A stretch of DNA of 64,000 bases from positions 35,944 to 99,943 of the forward strand of contig CAVURD010000006.1 of NCBI GenBank assembly GCA_963743785.1, in the 5' to 3' direction. The translations under genes and the position numbers were made by a program. The notes under the pieces were generated by a model. The model searched no databases. It worked only from the letters and a program-made list of their open reading frames with translations, and was not told the origin of the DNA. The DNA is from Bog-473 sp963743785 (GTDB taxonomy: Bacteria; Actinomycetota; Acidimicrobiia; Acidimicrobiales; RAAP-2). Numbering within the stretch: position 1 is the stretch's first letter; each line of letters begins with the position of its first letter. Of this stretch, positions 26,951-35,905 are shown piece by piece.

Positions 26951-27592
26951 ATGACCAACAGAGATTCGTCGACACGCCTGCAGAACAAGGAGCTTACGCG
27001 TCAGGGGCTCATTCGGGCGGCGCTCAAGCTCCTTTCCCAGCACTCCTTCGACTCGCTGAGCTTGCGCGAGGTCACCCGCCAGGCCGGCATCACGCCGACG
27101 GCGTTCTACCGCCACTTCGACGACATGGAGGAGCTCGGTCTCGTCCTGGTGGAGGAATCCTTCCAGTCGCTCGGCGAGATGCTCAAGGACGCCCGTTCGC
27201 AGACCTCGTTCGACGGGGCGACCATCGAGCGGTCGCTGGCCGTGGTCGTGACCCACCTGCACAGTCACACGTCCCACTTCAGGTTCATCGCCCGGGAGCG
27301 CTACGGGGGGGTCCGCCGGCTCCGGCGTGCCATCAACCGAGAGCTGCAGCTCTTTGCCGACGAGTTGGCCATCGACCTGGTCGCCATGCCGGGGGTGGAC
27401 CAATGGACGACCGAGGATCGGCGCATGCTGGCCGGTGTCATCACCGAGACCATGATCCGGATGGTGGCCGAGCTGCTCGAGTACGGAGCCGAAGAGGAGC
27501 TGGCCATCGTGGAAAGGACGAGACGCCAACTCGAGCTCATCAGCCTGGGCGTTCCGGCCTGGGACGGTACGTTGCGAGCGGGCAGCACCTAG
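26951..27592 (+). CDS. TetR-family regulator (FabR/DesT-like)
   Basis: 213-residue TetR protein. The N-terminal HTH is clear (SLSLREVTRQAGITPTAFYR, then HFDDMEELG) and the rest is a helical ligand domain. Divergent location beside a desaturase and its reductase, plus the FabR-like N-terminus (RLQNKELTRQGLIRAALKLL), suggests it senses acyl-CoA saturation and represses the operon. ATG 26951 follows GAGAGCGAGAG, a modest ribosome site. Confidence 0.87.
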   Translation: MTNRDSSTRLQNKELTRQGLIRAALKLLSQHSFDSLSLREVTRQAGITPTAFYRHFDDMEELGLVLVEESFQSLGEMLKDARSQTSFDGATIERSLAVVVTHLHSHTSHFRFIARERYGGVRRLRRAINRELQLFADELAIDLVAMPGVDQWTTEDRRMLAGVITETMIRMVAELLEYGAEEELAIVERTRRQLELISLGVPAWDGTLRAGST

Positions 27593-27596
27593 CGTC

Positions 27597-28877
27597 GTGC
27601 CACGCGACCGTCGCGGCCTGTCGTTGTCGACGGCATCGGAGGACGCGGCCGATCGCTACCGGGGCGCAACCGAGTTGTTCCTCCTGGGTCAGCCCGGGGC
27701 GAGGGACGCCTTCGCCGCCGCCGCCACCATCGATCCGTCGTGTGCCGAAGCCCACACCGGTCTGGCGTTCGCCGCGCTGTTCGAGGGTGAGACTGGCCCG
27801 GCCCGGAGCGCGCTGGCGGCGGCCGAAGCGAATGCCTCCACCGATCGTGCCCGCGGGCAGGTGGTGGTGGTGCGCGCGCTGAGCGAGCTGGACCTCGATG
27901 TCAGCCTCGAACACGGTCGGGCCCATTTGGCCCGGTACCCCCGCGACGACATCGCCCGGGAGGCGGTCGGACTGCTGCTCTTCCTGCTCGGGCGGAGCCG
28001 CGACATCATCGATCTCTATGACTGGCTGGCTCCGCAGCAGGGATCCGATTGGAGCTTCGCCGCATCGTGGAGCTTCGCCTGTCATGAGACCGGCCGTCTC
28101 GACGAGGCGCGCCAGTTGGGGCTCCAGGTGCTGGCCCAGCATCCCGACGACACCTTCGCCGTGCACAGCCTGACCCACGTGGCCTACGAATCCGGGCGAC
28201 ATAGCGACGGCGCGGAACTGCTCACGTCGTTCCTCGGCGCCACCCGGCCCATTGCCTTTCAGCAGCGCCACCTGGGCTGGCACATGGCGCTGCACCTGTT
28301 GGCGACGGGCGATGCCGACGGCGCGCACGCGCTGTGGCGCAGTGCGGTGGCGCCCGACGCCGTGCCCGTCAAGCTCGGCGCGGTCGATGACGGCGCCAGC
28401 CTGCTCTGGCGGTGGCACCTCTACGACCTCGGTGGGTGGGAGCTCCCATGGTCCGAACTACGGGACGTGGCCAATGAGGTCGCCCAGATGCCGGCCCCGC
28501 CACTTCCGGCCGCGTGCGCCGTGGTGGCCCTGGCCGCCCTGGGCGACGACGACGCTCTGACCACGCTGCTCTCGAACGCCGACCGGTTGGCCGGCGCCGG
28601 CATGCCCCCGCCGGCGCGCGTGCTCCATGCCGTGGCCGAGGGGGCCCGGGCGTCGTTCGCGGGTGCGTGGACGGAGGTGGCCGACGCCCTCCTCCCGGTG
28701 CGGGGTCAGTTCGGGCAGATCGGCGGCAGCCGGGCTCAACGCGAGGTGTTCGAGGATGCCCTCCTCTACGGGCTCATCCGGGGTAATCGGGCCGAGGAGG
28801 CTCGGGGCCTGCTGACCGAGCGTCTGGACCGCCGTCCCTCGGTGCGAGAGTCGCAGTTGCTGGCGTCGCTGGGCTGA
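27597..28877 (+). CDS. TTC38-like tetratricopeptide protein
   Basis: 426 residues of helical repeats. The sequence pattern LYDWLAPQQGSDWSFAASW, HPDDTFAVHSLTHVAYESGR and QRHLGWHMALHLLATGDADG is that of the bacterial TTC38 group, cytosolic proteins of unknown activity, often near transporters or methyltransferases. GTG 27597 starts five bases after the TetR stop, so read-through from the regulator is likely. Confidence 0.72.
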   Translation: MPRDRRGLSLSTASEDAADRYRGATELFLLGQPGARDAFAAAATIDPSCAEAHTGLAFAALFEGETGPARSALAAAEANASTDRARGQVVVVRALSELDLDVSLEHGRAHLARYPRDDIAREAVGLLLFLLGRSRDIIDLYDWLAPQQGSDWSFAASWSFACHETGRLDEARQLGLQVLAQHPDDTFAVHSLTHVAYESGRHSDGAELLTSFLGATRPIAFQQRHLGWHMALHLLATGDADGAHALWRSAVAPDAVPVKLGAVDDGASLLWRWHLYDLGGWELPWSELRDVANEVAQMPAPPLPAACAVVALAALGDDDALTTLLSNADRLAGAGMPPPARVLHAVAEGARASFAGAWTEVADALLPVRGQFGQIGGSRAQREVFEDALLYGLIRGNRAEEARGLLTERLDRRPSVRESQLLASLG

Positions 28878-28890
28878 TGGGTACCAGCTG

Positions 28891-29475
28891 ATGGGCACCA
28901 ACCGATGGCTGGCCGGGGACGGAAAGCGGGGCTCGGACTACGACCGCCGCTTCGAGGAGCTGGCGGCTGAGGGTCGCGACATGCACGGTGAAGCGGCGCT
29001 GGTCGCCTCGTACGGACCGATGTCGGTCCTCGACGCGGGCTGCGGCACCGGCCGCGTCGCCCTCGAGCTCCGTCGCCGTGGCCACGACGTGGCCGGGGTC
29101 GACCTGGACCCGAGCATGCTCGAGGTGGCCCGGGCCAAGGCGCCCGAGTTGACCTGGGTCGAGGCCGACCTGGCCGATCCCGACCTCTTGGGCGGACGGC
29201 GGTTCGACGTCGTGGTCCTGGCGGGCAACGTCCTCATCTTCCTCACGCCCGGGACCGAGGGCCCGGTGCTGGCCAATGTCTCCCGCCTGCTGGTCAGCGG
29301 GGGGCGGGCCATTGCCGGCTATTCGCTGCGTCGCGGCGGATTCGATGTGGACGCCCACGATGCCCTGGCCCGGGCGAGCGGTCTCGAGCTCGAGGACCGC
29401 TGGTCCACCTGGGACGGCGAACCGTTCGGACCGGACAGTACCTACGCCGTTTCGGTGCATCGCAAGGCAGATTGA
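28891..29475 (+). CDS. class I SAM-dependent methyltransferase
   Basis: Rossmann methyltransferase of 194 residues: motif I SVLDAGCGTGRVAL, an acidic end of strand 2 in AGVDLDPSMLEVAR, and motif IV region FDVVVLAGNVLIFL. Short, with no obvious accessory domain, so the substrate is likely small. Follows the TTC38-like gene by 13 bases. Confidence 0.85.
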   Translation: MGTNRWLAGDGKRGSDYDRRFEELAAEGRDMHGEAALVASYGPMSVLDAGCGTGRVALELRRRGHDVAGVDLDPSMLEVARAKAPELTWVEADLADPDLLGGRRFDVVVLAGNVLIFLTPGTEGPVLANVSRLLVSGGRAIAGYSLRRGGFDVDAHDALARASGLELEDRWSTWDGEPFGPDSTYAVSVHRKAD

Positions 29476-29563
29476 ACGGACCGGCACGCAACGGAGGCCA
29501 GGGGTTAGGCGATCTGACGCACTGAATGCGCTCACGCCGCCCGCTTCATTAGGCTGAGCGCTC

Positions 29564-30046
29564 ATGAGCGACGCCGAGCTCGACCCGACCGATCACAAGA
29601 TCATCGAGCTGCTGTCCCAGAACGCCCGGCGGACCATGGCCGATATCGGCGAGAAGGTGTCCTTGTCCGCCTCGGCGGTGACCCGGCGGATTGAACGGCT
29701 GGAGCGGTCCGGGGTGATCGCCGGTTACACGGTGGTGGTCGACCACCGGAAGGCGGGACGCCCTATTCAGGCCTTCACCGAGGTGCGGTTCGCCGGGACG
29801 GCTGATCTCAAGGAGATCAAGGACACGGCCATTCAGCTGCCCGAGGTGCAGGCCGTGTTCACCACGGCGGGCGATCCCGATGCCCTGGTCTGGCTGCAGG
29901 TGCCCGACGTCGTGCGCCTGGGACAGGTCATCGAGCAACTGCGCCGGCGGGGCCGCGTCACCGGCACCAAGACCCTGATCGTGCTCGATACCTGGTCTCG
30001 TCATCGTCCAGCCGAAGGGGCCGACCCACCCACTCGGCGCCGCTAG
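29564..30046 (+). CDS. Lrp/AsnC-family transcriptional regulator
   Basis: 160 residues: N-terminal HTH (IIELLSQNARRTMADIGEKV, then LSASAVTRRIERLERSGVI) and a C-terminal RAM ligand domain (EVQAVFTTAGDPDALVWLQV). The family senses amino acids. Its stop overlaps the GTG of the lipoprotein by one base. The C-terminal ten residues are proline-rich and extra. Confidence 0.88.
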   Translation: MSDAELDPTDHKIIELLSQNARRTMADIGEKVSLSASAVTRRIERLERSGVIAGYTVVVDHRKAGRPIQAFTEVRFAGTADLKEIKDTAIQLPEVQAVFTTAGDPDALVWLQVPDVVRLGQVIEQLRRRGRVTGTKTLIVLDTWSRHRPAEGADPPTRRR

Positions 30047-31129
30047 TGGGCCGCTCCGGCCCGTCGGGTCACTCGGGTTCTTCGGGTCGCCCGGGTCGCC
30101 CGGTGCGACCGGCGCGGCTGGCCCTGATCCTGGTGGCCGGCGCCGCGTTCGTGGCGGGATGTTCGAACGGGCCGGCCCCCAAGGCGGCCCCGAAGTCGGC
30201 GCCCACCACCACCTCGACCACGGGCGTTCCCGACACCGGCGCCGGCCTGTGGTCCAAGGCGGTGCCCTTGGCGCCCCACGCCGACCTTTCCGTGGTGTCG
30301 TGTGGGGTGGTCGGCCTCTGCCTGGCCGCATCGACGACCGGCCAGTCCTACAAGATGGCCAACGGTACGGTCAGCGCCATCGGCCCGGTCGGGAGCGCGC
30401 CGTCGCCCCAGGGGGCGTCCTACCTCACATGTACGGCCGCGGCCTTTTGTGTCGCCGTGCCCAATCTGAACCAGGTCGTCCAGTACGACGGCACCGCCTG
30501 GACGGCCCCGGTCACCATCGAAGCGGCCATGGGGTTCGAGTCGGTGGCCTGCGTCGGCACGACCTGGTGCGTCACCATTGACGGCGAGGGGAATTCGTTC
30601 GTCTACGACGGCGGAAGCTGGTCGGGCAATGTCGGGGCATGGGGCGCGGCCAACCAGATCTCGTGCGTCAGTCCGTCCTTCTGCGTGGCCGTCGAGGGCG
30701 GGACGTCGGTCTGGAACGGAAGTTCATGGACCCAACCCGGCAACAACGACGACCAGGGGCAGCTCAATTCCGTGTCCTGCGCCAGCGTCTCCTTCTGCAT
30801 GGCCGTCGACAGCGCGGGCTACGCGTCTGACGTGGAACGGGACGGCCTTCAGTGCGCCGGCTCTGGTGGCGGCCGAGCCTGCCCTGGCCGGCACCGATGC
30901 GTCGGGTCTCACCGGTGTCTCGTGCCCCACGCCCACCTTCTGCCGGGCCGTCGACTCCATCGGACGTGTGTTCGGCTTCGACGGCACCACCTGGTCCAAG
31001 GGCACACTCATCGACAATGGGCATGCACTCAGCAGCGTCAGCTGCCCTTCGGTGTCCTACTGCGTCGCCGTGGACCGGAGTGGCGATGCCTTCGTGTCGG
31101 CCCCGGCCACCGGGGCGCCGAACTCGTAG
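30046..31129 (+). pseudogene. repeat lipoprotein, interrupted by one frameshift
   Basis: N-terminal lipoprotein signal (LALILVAGAAFVAGC, lipid cysteine in AGCSNG) after a Gly/Pro/Ser/Arg repeat leader. The exported part consists of repeats with the phrase V(S/A)C-(4-5)-FC-AV and W-(N/D)G-(T/S)-W, such as ISCVSPSFCVAVEGGTSVWN, a beta-propeller-like pattern. Near 30826 one extra base shifts the frame; the homologous sequence goes on as LTWNGTAFSAPALV, VSCPTPTFCRAVDS and VSCPSVSYCVAVDR to a stop at 31129. A 1,084-base span equals 3n+1, consistent with a one-base insertion. Possibly a sequencing error. Confidence 0.75.
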
Positions 31130-31238
31130 CGCACCAACTCGGCGATGGCCCGGTACCCGAGCGGCCTCCAGGTGTGCGCCGGCGTGGCGCAACGTCGGCC
31201 GCGTTGAAGAAGAGCCCGACGCGGTAGCTCACCGAGCC

Positions 31239-31841
31239 TTACCAGGGCGCCAGTTCGGGGGCGGGACCACGACCGAGGATCCAGGCCAGCAGCGCGGCCG
31301 GATCGGTGCGGGTGGACAACCGGGCCAACTCCTGCGGCAACCAGGCCTCGACCAGATCGGGCGGTAGGGGGACCGGCCCGGGGTGGAGCCCGAGATCACC
31401 CCGGTGGACCGCCACCTCGCGCCAGCGGGAGAAGACGGCGTCCCGTGACGACTCCTCCACCCCGCGTGCGGTGCGAGAACGGCCGTCCCAGGCCGAAAGG
31501 GGGAGGCCGGCCATGACCTGGTCCACGGCCGTCGCGCTGGAGGCAACGTCGGCCACCAACTCGACCGCGGGTCGCTGCGCCCCGGCCTCGATGTCGGCGG
31601 CGCGGCCGTTCGGTCCGCCGGCGTACTGGTCCAGCACCTCGCCCCGCGCCGCGCCCTCGAGGCGCCGAACCACGCTGTCGGCGTTGCGGGCCAGGTGGGT
31701 GAGGAGGTGGCCCACGGTCCAGCCGGGCAGCGCGCACGCACCGCGCGCCTCGTGGTCGGTCAGGCCGTCGATGTCGGCCAGGAGGGCGGCATGGGAAGCG
31801 ACGCAGCCGGCTATCCACCCGCTCGGCGCCCCCCCGCTCAT
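31239..31841 (-). CDS. maleylpyruvate isomerase / DinB-superfamily protein
   Basis: 200 residues. The MDMPI/DinB fold is indicated by GWTVGHLLTHLARNADS (metal histidine in HLLTHLARN), WREVAVHRGDLGLHPG and a final segment on helical residues. The family uses mycothiol or metal in dehalogenation or isomerisation. ATG 31841 overlaps the stop of the upstream decarboxylase (ATGA), so the two are translationally coupled. Confidence 0.8.
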   Translation of the reverse strand: MSGGAPSGWIAGCVASHAALLADIDGLTDHEARGACALPGWTVGHLLTHLARNADSVVRRLEGAARGEVLDQYAGGPNGRAADIEAGAQRPAVELVADVASSATAVDQVMAGLPLSAWDGRSRTARGVEESSRDAVFSRWREVAVHRGDLGLHPGPVPLPPDLVEAWLPQELARLSTRTDPAALLAWILGRGPAPELAPW

Positions 31842-33238
31842 GAAGCGGGGATCACCGATTGCGAGTCGAGCATGTCGGCCATGACGGCGCGGATGAACTC
31901 GTCGGCCTCTTCGGTCATGCCGCCGGCCACCCCGCCGTAGATCGCCCCGGACTTGGCTGCCTCGGAGGCGTGCTCCGTGGCGTAGGCCACGGCGTCGTTC
32001 AGGTCGGCGGCGAAGGTGTCGGCCACGCCCGACTGGGTCTGCGGCCGGGTCACCGCCATGTGCAACGCGTTGGGGTACTGCTGGCCGTTGAAGCGCCAGC
32101 CCCTGGTCCGCATGAAGTCGTTGATGTGGTACACGTCGAACACGTCTGAGGTGAAGGAGAAGAGGAAGGTGGGATGGCCCATCATCTTGAGTTCGGGGTG
32201 CTGGCGCACGGCATCCTGCATGGCGAATGAGGTCTCGAAGATCTGTCTGGCGTAGTTCAGGTACCCGGCGTGCCCGATCTGCACCATGGCCGCCCAGGTG
32301 GCGGCGATGATGCCGCCCGAACGCGAGCCGTCCATGCCGGGCGAGGTGTACTTCCCGCCGCTCCAATCGGTCAGGTAGAAGTACTGGGAGTTGCGCAGCT
32401 CCTTGGTCCGGAAGCTGACCACCGACGACCCCTTGAAGGCGTAGCCGTACTTGTGCGTGTCGGCCGATATGGAGGTCACACCCGGTAGCCGGTAGTCGAA
32501 GACCGGAATGTCGTAGCCGAGCTCCTGACCGAAGGGGAGGATGAGGCCGCCGAGGCAGCCGTCGACGTGGAGACCGGTCCCGCGCTCGAGGGCCAGGTCA
32601 CTGAGCTCACCGATGGGATCCACCGTGCCGTAGCCGTAGTTGCAGGCCGATCCGATCAGGGCGACGGTCTGGTCGTCGGTGTGGTCGCGCACCCAGTCCA
32701 GGTCCACCTGGGTGGTGTCAGGGTGGACCGGGGCCTTGCGCAGCTCCACGCCGAACAGATGGCAGGCCTTGTCGAAGGCGGGGTGGGCCGTCTCGGGTTT
32801 GACGATGTTGGGGCGCGTGATGCCCCGGGTCTGGGCCGCATGCTCCCGATAGGCCAAGATGGCGTGGGCGATACTGCCGGTCCCGCCACTGGTGACCAGC
32901 CCGGAGGGGTCGTCCCCGCTGGCTCCCGCCGCCTCGCCGTGGTGCAGGTCGAGGACCATCGAGATGATCTCCGCCTCGAACTTGGTGGCACTCGGACAGA
33001 TGTCACGCTGCAGCACGTTCACATGGGCGAACAGACCGAAGGCCTCGTTCATGAAGGAGTAGTGCTCGTGGTCGCCGCAGTACATGGTGCCCGAGACCTT
33101 GCCGCCCTCCCAGAAGACGTCCTCCTCCTTCGCCATGGTGTGCAGTTGGGAGAGCACCTCGTCGCGGCCCAGGCCGATCTCGGGCAGGCGGCGGTGGATC
33201 TCGAACCGGTCGGAGTAGGGGTAGGTGCTCGGGCTCAT
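31838..33238 (-). CDS. PLP-dependent decarboxylase / sphingosine-phosphate-lyase-like enzyme
   Basis: 466-residue group II PLP enzyme. The cofactor lysine is in SADTHKYGYAFKGSSVVSF, an aspartate for the pyridine nitrogen in GTGLHVDGCLGGLILPF, and GGTGSIAHAILAYREHAA opens the PLP-binding half. It best resembles the glutamate decarboxylase/S1P-lyase group; substrate not resolved. ATG 33238. Coupled to the MDMPI-like protein downstream. Confidence 0.85.
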   Translation of the reverse strand: MSPSTYPYSDRFEIHRRLPEIGLGRDEVLSQLHTMAKEEDVFWEGGKVSGTMYCGDHEHYSFMNEAFGLFAHVNVLQRDICPSATKFEAEIISMVLDLHHGEAAGASGDDPSGLVTSGGTGSIAHAILAYREHAAQTRGITRPNIVKPETAHPAFDKACHLFGVELRKAPVHPDTTQVDLDWVRDHTDDQTVALIGSACNYGYGTVDPIGELSDLALERGTGLHVDGCLGGLILPFGQELGYDIPVFDYRLPGVTSISADTHKYGYAFKGSSVVSFRTKELRNSQYFYLTDWSGGKYTSPGMDGSRSGGIIAATWAAMVQIGHAGYLNYARQIFETSFAMQDAVRQHPELKMMGHPTFLFSFTSDVFDVYHINDFMRTRGWRFNGQQYPNALHMAVTRPQTQSGVADTFAADLNDAVAYATEHASEAAKSGAIYGGVAGGMTEEADEFIRAVMADMLDSQSVIPAS

Positions 33239-33297
33239 GGTGCTGCTCCTCGTTCCTTGTTCGTTCAGGCGTTGGTTGGTCAGGGGTTGGTCGTCGT

Positions 33298-33816
33298 TCA
33301 GGCGTTCGGCTGGTCTCCGGCCACGGCGGGCGGGGGTCGGTCATGACGCTCGGGCCCGGAGGTGAATCTCGGGTCCTTGTCGTTGGCGAAGCGGTCGGCG
33401 TAGGTGCCGGCATCGAGGAAGCGAACGCCGGGAATGTGCTCGATCTCGAGGACGAACAGCAACACGGCCGCGAGGAAGAGACCGAGGAAGACATGGTTGT
33501 AGCCGATGACGATGCCGATGCCGATGCCGACGGCGACGGCGAAGACGGTGGCGGCCGTGGTCAGCCCGTGCACCTTGTTGCCGGATGTGAAGACCATCCC
33601 GGCCCCGATGAAGCCGAGGCCGGTGAGGATCCCGGCCACGGCTTGGGGCGATGCCACCCCGGCCACCGCCGTCACGGCGGTGGCCGCACCGCCGATCAGG
33701 ACGAAGGTCCGGTCCCCGAACGGAGAACCTCGCAGCCGGCGCTCGAACCCGAAGACGAAAGCCACCGCGCATCCGATGGCGACCCGGGCGAAGAGGTGCA
33801 GGTCGGTGTGGAACAC
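33298..33816 (-). CDS. MgtC/SapB-family membrane protein
   Basis: About 172 residues with four to five helices. The diagnostic motif is FGFERRLRGSPFGDRTFVLI, GLGFIGAGMVFTSGN and HGLTTAATVFAVAVGIGIG. Family members aid survival under Mg limitation or in macrophages, and modulate the F1F0 ATPase. GTG 33816 is preferred; the open frame upstream overlaps the EEP gene. Sits between the decarboxylase and hydrolase genes. Confidence 0.87.
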   Translation of the reverse strand: MFHTDLHLFARVAIGCAVAFVFGFERRLRGSPFGDRTFVLIGGAATAVTAVAGVASPQAVAGILTGLGFIGAGMVFTSGNKVHGLTTAATVFAVAVGIGIGIVIGYNHVFLGLFLAAVLLFVLEIEHIPGVRFLDAGTYADRFANDKDPRFTSGPERHDRPPPAVAGDQPNA

Positions 33817-33823
33817 ACGGTGA

Positions 33824-34651
33824 TTATCGCAGGGCCAGCTCGGCCCGCACCGGCCGATGGTCAGAGCCGCCGTTGGGCCGCACCTCGCCACGCACGATCT
33901 CGATGGCGCCCCGGACCAGAATGTGGTCGATCTGGCTGTGGGGTTTCCCGGCCGGCCAGGTCGGACCCTTGACGGCTCGATGCCACTGGGGCAGGAAGAC
34001 CCGCACCGGCGGCCCCCACAGGTTCATGTCCCCCAGCAGGACCGCATCGGGTCGGGCCTCGCCGGTGCGCAGACGCTTCTTCAGGGCGGCGTAGTGACGG
34101 TGCGAGCCGAATTGAAGGTGGGACATGTGGGTGCCGATCACCGAGATCTGGTGGTCGTCGACCGTGAGGTCGACCACCACGGCTGCCCGCCGGACCCGGT
34201 CCCGCCCGAGCTGGGGAAGGTGGAGTATGCGACTGTCGTCGACCGTGATGCCCCGGCGGACCAGTACGGCAATGCCCCAGCTGCCCGGCTCCGCCGCGGC
34301 GAAGCGGGGGGAGTCCGAGAGATGGGCGGAATAGGCCCGCTCGCTGTCGAAGAAGAGCGCGTTCCTGCCGGCCCGCAGGCCCTGGGGCGACATCCACTTG
34401 TCGGTGGCGTCGGGGTCGGGTCGGGCCCGCCGGCCTTCGGCCAATGCGCACGTGAACGCCTCGTACCCCAGGGCGGCGGCGATCTGCTCGGCTTGTCCGA
34501 TCTCGTCGGCGGCGCCCGCTTCGCCGCTGGTCCAACTCTCCTCCAGCGCGATCACGTCGGTCCCCAGGTCCCGGCACACGGCAATGGTGTCGAACGGTCG
34601 GCCCCATCCGTCGACGCCGGCATGCAGGTTGAAATTGGCGACGGTCAGCAC
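33824..34651 (-). CDS. endonuclease/exonuclease/phosphatase-family hydrolase
   Basis: 275 residues, a DNase I-like metal hydrolase: VANFNLHAG, the glutamate in DVIALEESW, VIGTHMSHLQF, LLGDMNLWGPP, and the closing IDHILVRG with GGSDHRPV. Substrates range from DNA to phospholipid or nucleotides. GTG 34651 is the start, since an ATG at 34667 is out of frame. It is divergent from the aminotransferase with about 33 bases between, so promoters must overlap. Confidence 0.85.
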   Translation of the reverse strand: MLTVANFNLHAGVDGWGRPFDTIAVCRDLGTDVIALEESWTSGEAGAADEIGQAEQIAAALGYEAFTCALAEGRRARPDPDATDKWMSPQGLRAGRNALFFDSERAYSAHLSDSPRFAAAEPGSWGIAVLVRRGITVDDSRILHLPQLGRDRVRRAAVVVDLTVDDHQISVIGTHMSHLQFGSHRHYAALKKRLRTGEARPDAVLLGDMNLWGPPVRVFLPQWHRAVKGPTWPAGKPHSQIDHILVRGAIEIVRGEVRPNGGSDHRPVRAELALR

Positions 34652-34684
34652 GATCCGGCCAGACCATAGGGCACCGGTACCATC

Positions 34685-35905
34685 GTGCGGGTGACGCACC
34701 AGGGGACGCACCGGGGGCCGAACGAGCTCGTCGAACGGCTCCGGCCCTTTACGACGACGATCTTCGCCGCCATGTCCGATCTGGCACTGGCCACCGCATC
34801 CCTCAACCTGGGCCAGGGCTTTCCCGACACCGATGGACCGCCCGAACTGGCGCAGGTCGCGGCCGAGGCCATCGTGGCCGGGCGCAACCAGTACCCGCCC
34901 AGCCAGGGTGTGCCCGAGCTCCGGGCCGCCATCGCGGCCCACCAGAGGTCGTGGTACGGGCTGACCTTCTCGCCCGAGGACGAGGTCATGGTCACCACCG
35001 GGGCCACCGAAGCCATTGCCGCCACCCTGCTGGCGCTCTGTGAGTCCGGCGACGAGGTGGTGATGTTCGAGCCGTCCTATGACTCCTACGCCGCCTGCGC
35101 CGCCATGGCCGGCGCCGGCGTGCGGTTGGTCCGCCTCCATCCGCCGGGCTGGTCGTTCGACCCGGCCGAGCTGGCTGCCGCGATCGGCCCGCGGACCCGG
35201 ATGATCCTCCTCAACACCCCGCACAATCCGACGGGCAAGGTCTTCGGTCCCGACGAACTGGGGCTGATCGCCCAACTCTGCCGCGACCATGACATCCTGG
35301 CCGTGACCGACGAGGTCTACGAGCACCTCATCTTCGAGGGCACCCACATCCCGTTGGCCACCCTCCCTGGCATGGCGGAACGGACCGTGTCCATCTCCTC
35401 GGGCGGCAAGACCTTCTCCTTCACGGGGTGGAAGGTGGGGTGGGTTACGGCCCCGGCGCCGCTGCTGGCCGCGGTGCGGGCCGTCAAGCAGTTCCTGACC
35501 TACACGTCGGGAGCCCCGTTCCAGCTGGCCATCGCCCGCGGCTTGTCGGCCGAGCCGGAGCGGATCAAGGCGCTCGGGGCCGAGCTGCAGGCCAAGCGCG
35601 ACCTGTTCTGCGACGGGTTGGTTACCCTCGGGCTCACCGTGTACCGACCTGCGGCCACCTACTTCGCCACCACCGACATCGCCGGGTTCGCCCCGGGCCT
35701 GAGCGCCCACGACTTCTGCCGGGCCCTGCCCGAACGGTGCGGGGTGGTGGCCATCCCCAGCTCGGTGTTCTACGGGTCCGGCCGGCCGGCGGTCGCCGGC
35801 TCGGAGAATGCCGGCCGTACCTTGGTCCGTTGGGCCTTCTGCAAGCGGGACGAGGTTCTCCACGAAGCGTTGCGCCGTCTCGAATCGTGGACCCCGTCCA
35901 CATGA
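34685..35905 (+). CDS. PLP aminotransferase, class I/II (DapC/kynurenine aminotransferase-like)
   Basis: 406 residues. PLP lysine in SISSGGKTFSFTGWKVGW, LLNTPHNPTGKVF and DEVYEHLIFEG are all in place, with the final arginine motif near VRWAFCK. Typical of N-succinyl-DAP or methionine/kynurenine aminotransferases. GTG 34685 (or GTG 34691) starts the gene. The last bases overlap the PhzF start (ATGA). Confidence 0.88.
   Translation: MRVTHQGTHRGPNELVERLRPFTTTIFAAMSDLALATASLNLGQGFPDTDGPPELAQVAAEAIVAGRNQYPPSQGVPELRAAIAAHQRSWYGLTFSPEDEVMVTTGATEAIAATLLALCESGDEVVMFEPSYDSYAACAAMAGAGVRLVRLHPPGWSFDPAELAAAIGPRTRMILLNTPHNPTGKVFGPDELGLIAQLCRDHDILAVTDEVYEHLIFEGTHIPLATLPGMAERTVSISSGGKTFSFTGWKVGWVTAPAPLLAAVRAVKQFLTYTSGAPFQLAIARGLSAEPERIKALGAELQAKRDLFCDGLVTLGLTVYRPAATYFATTDIAGFAPGLSAHDFCRALPERCGVVAIPSSVFYGSGRPAVAGSENAGRTLVRWAFCKRDEVLHEALRRLESWTPST

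Noticed and set aside
33824..35863. 679-codon minus-strand open frame
   Set aside because: Only its C-terminal 275 codons (EEP hydrolase) are real; the rest is antisense to the aminotransferase and reflects high GC.
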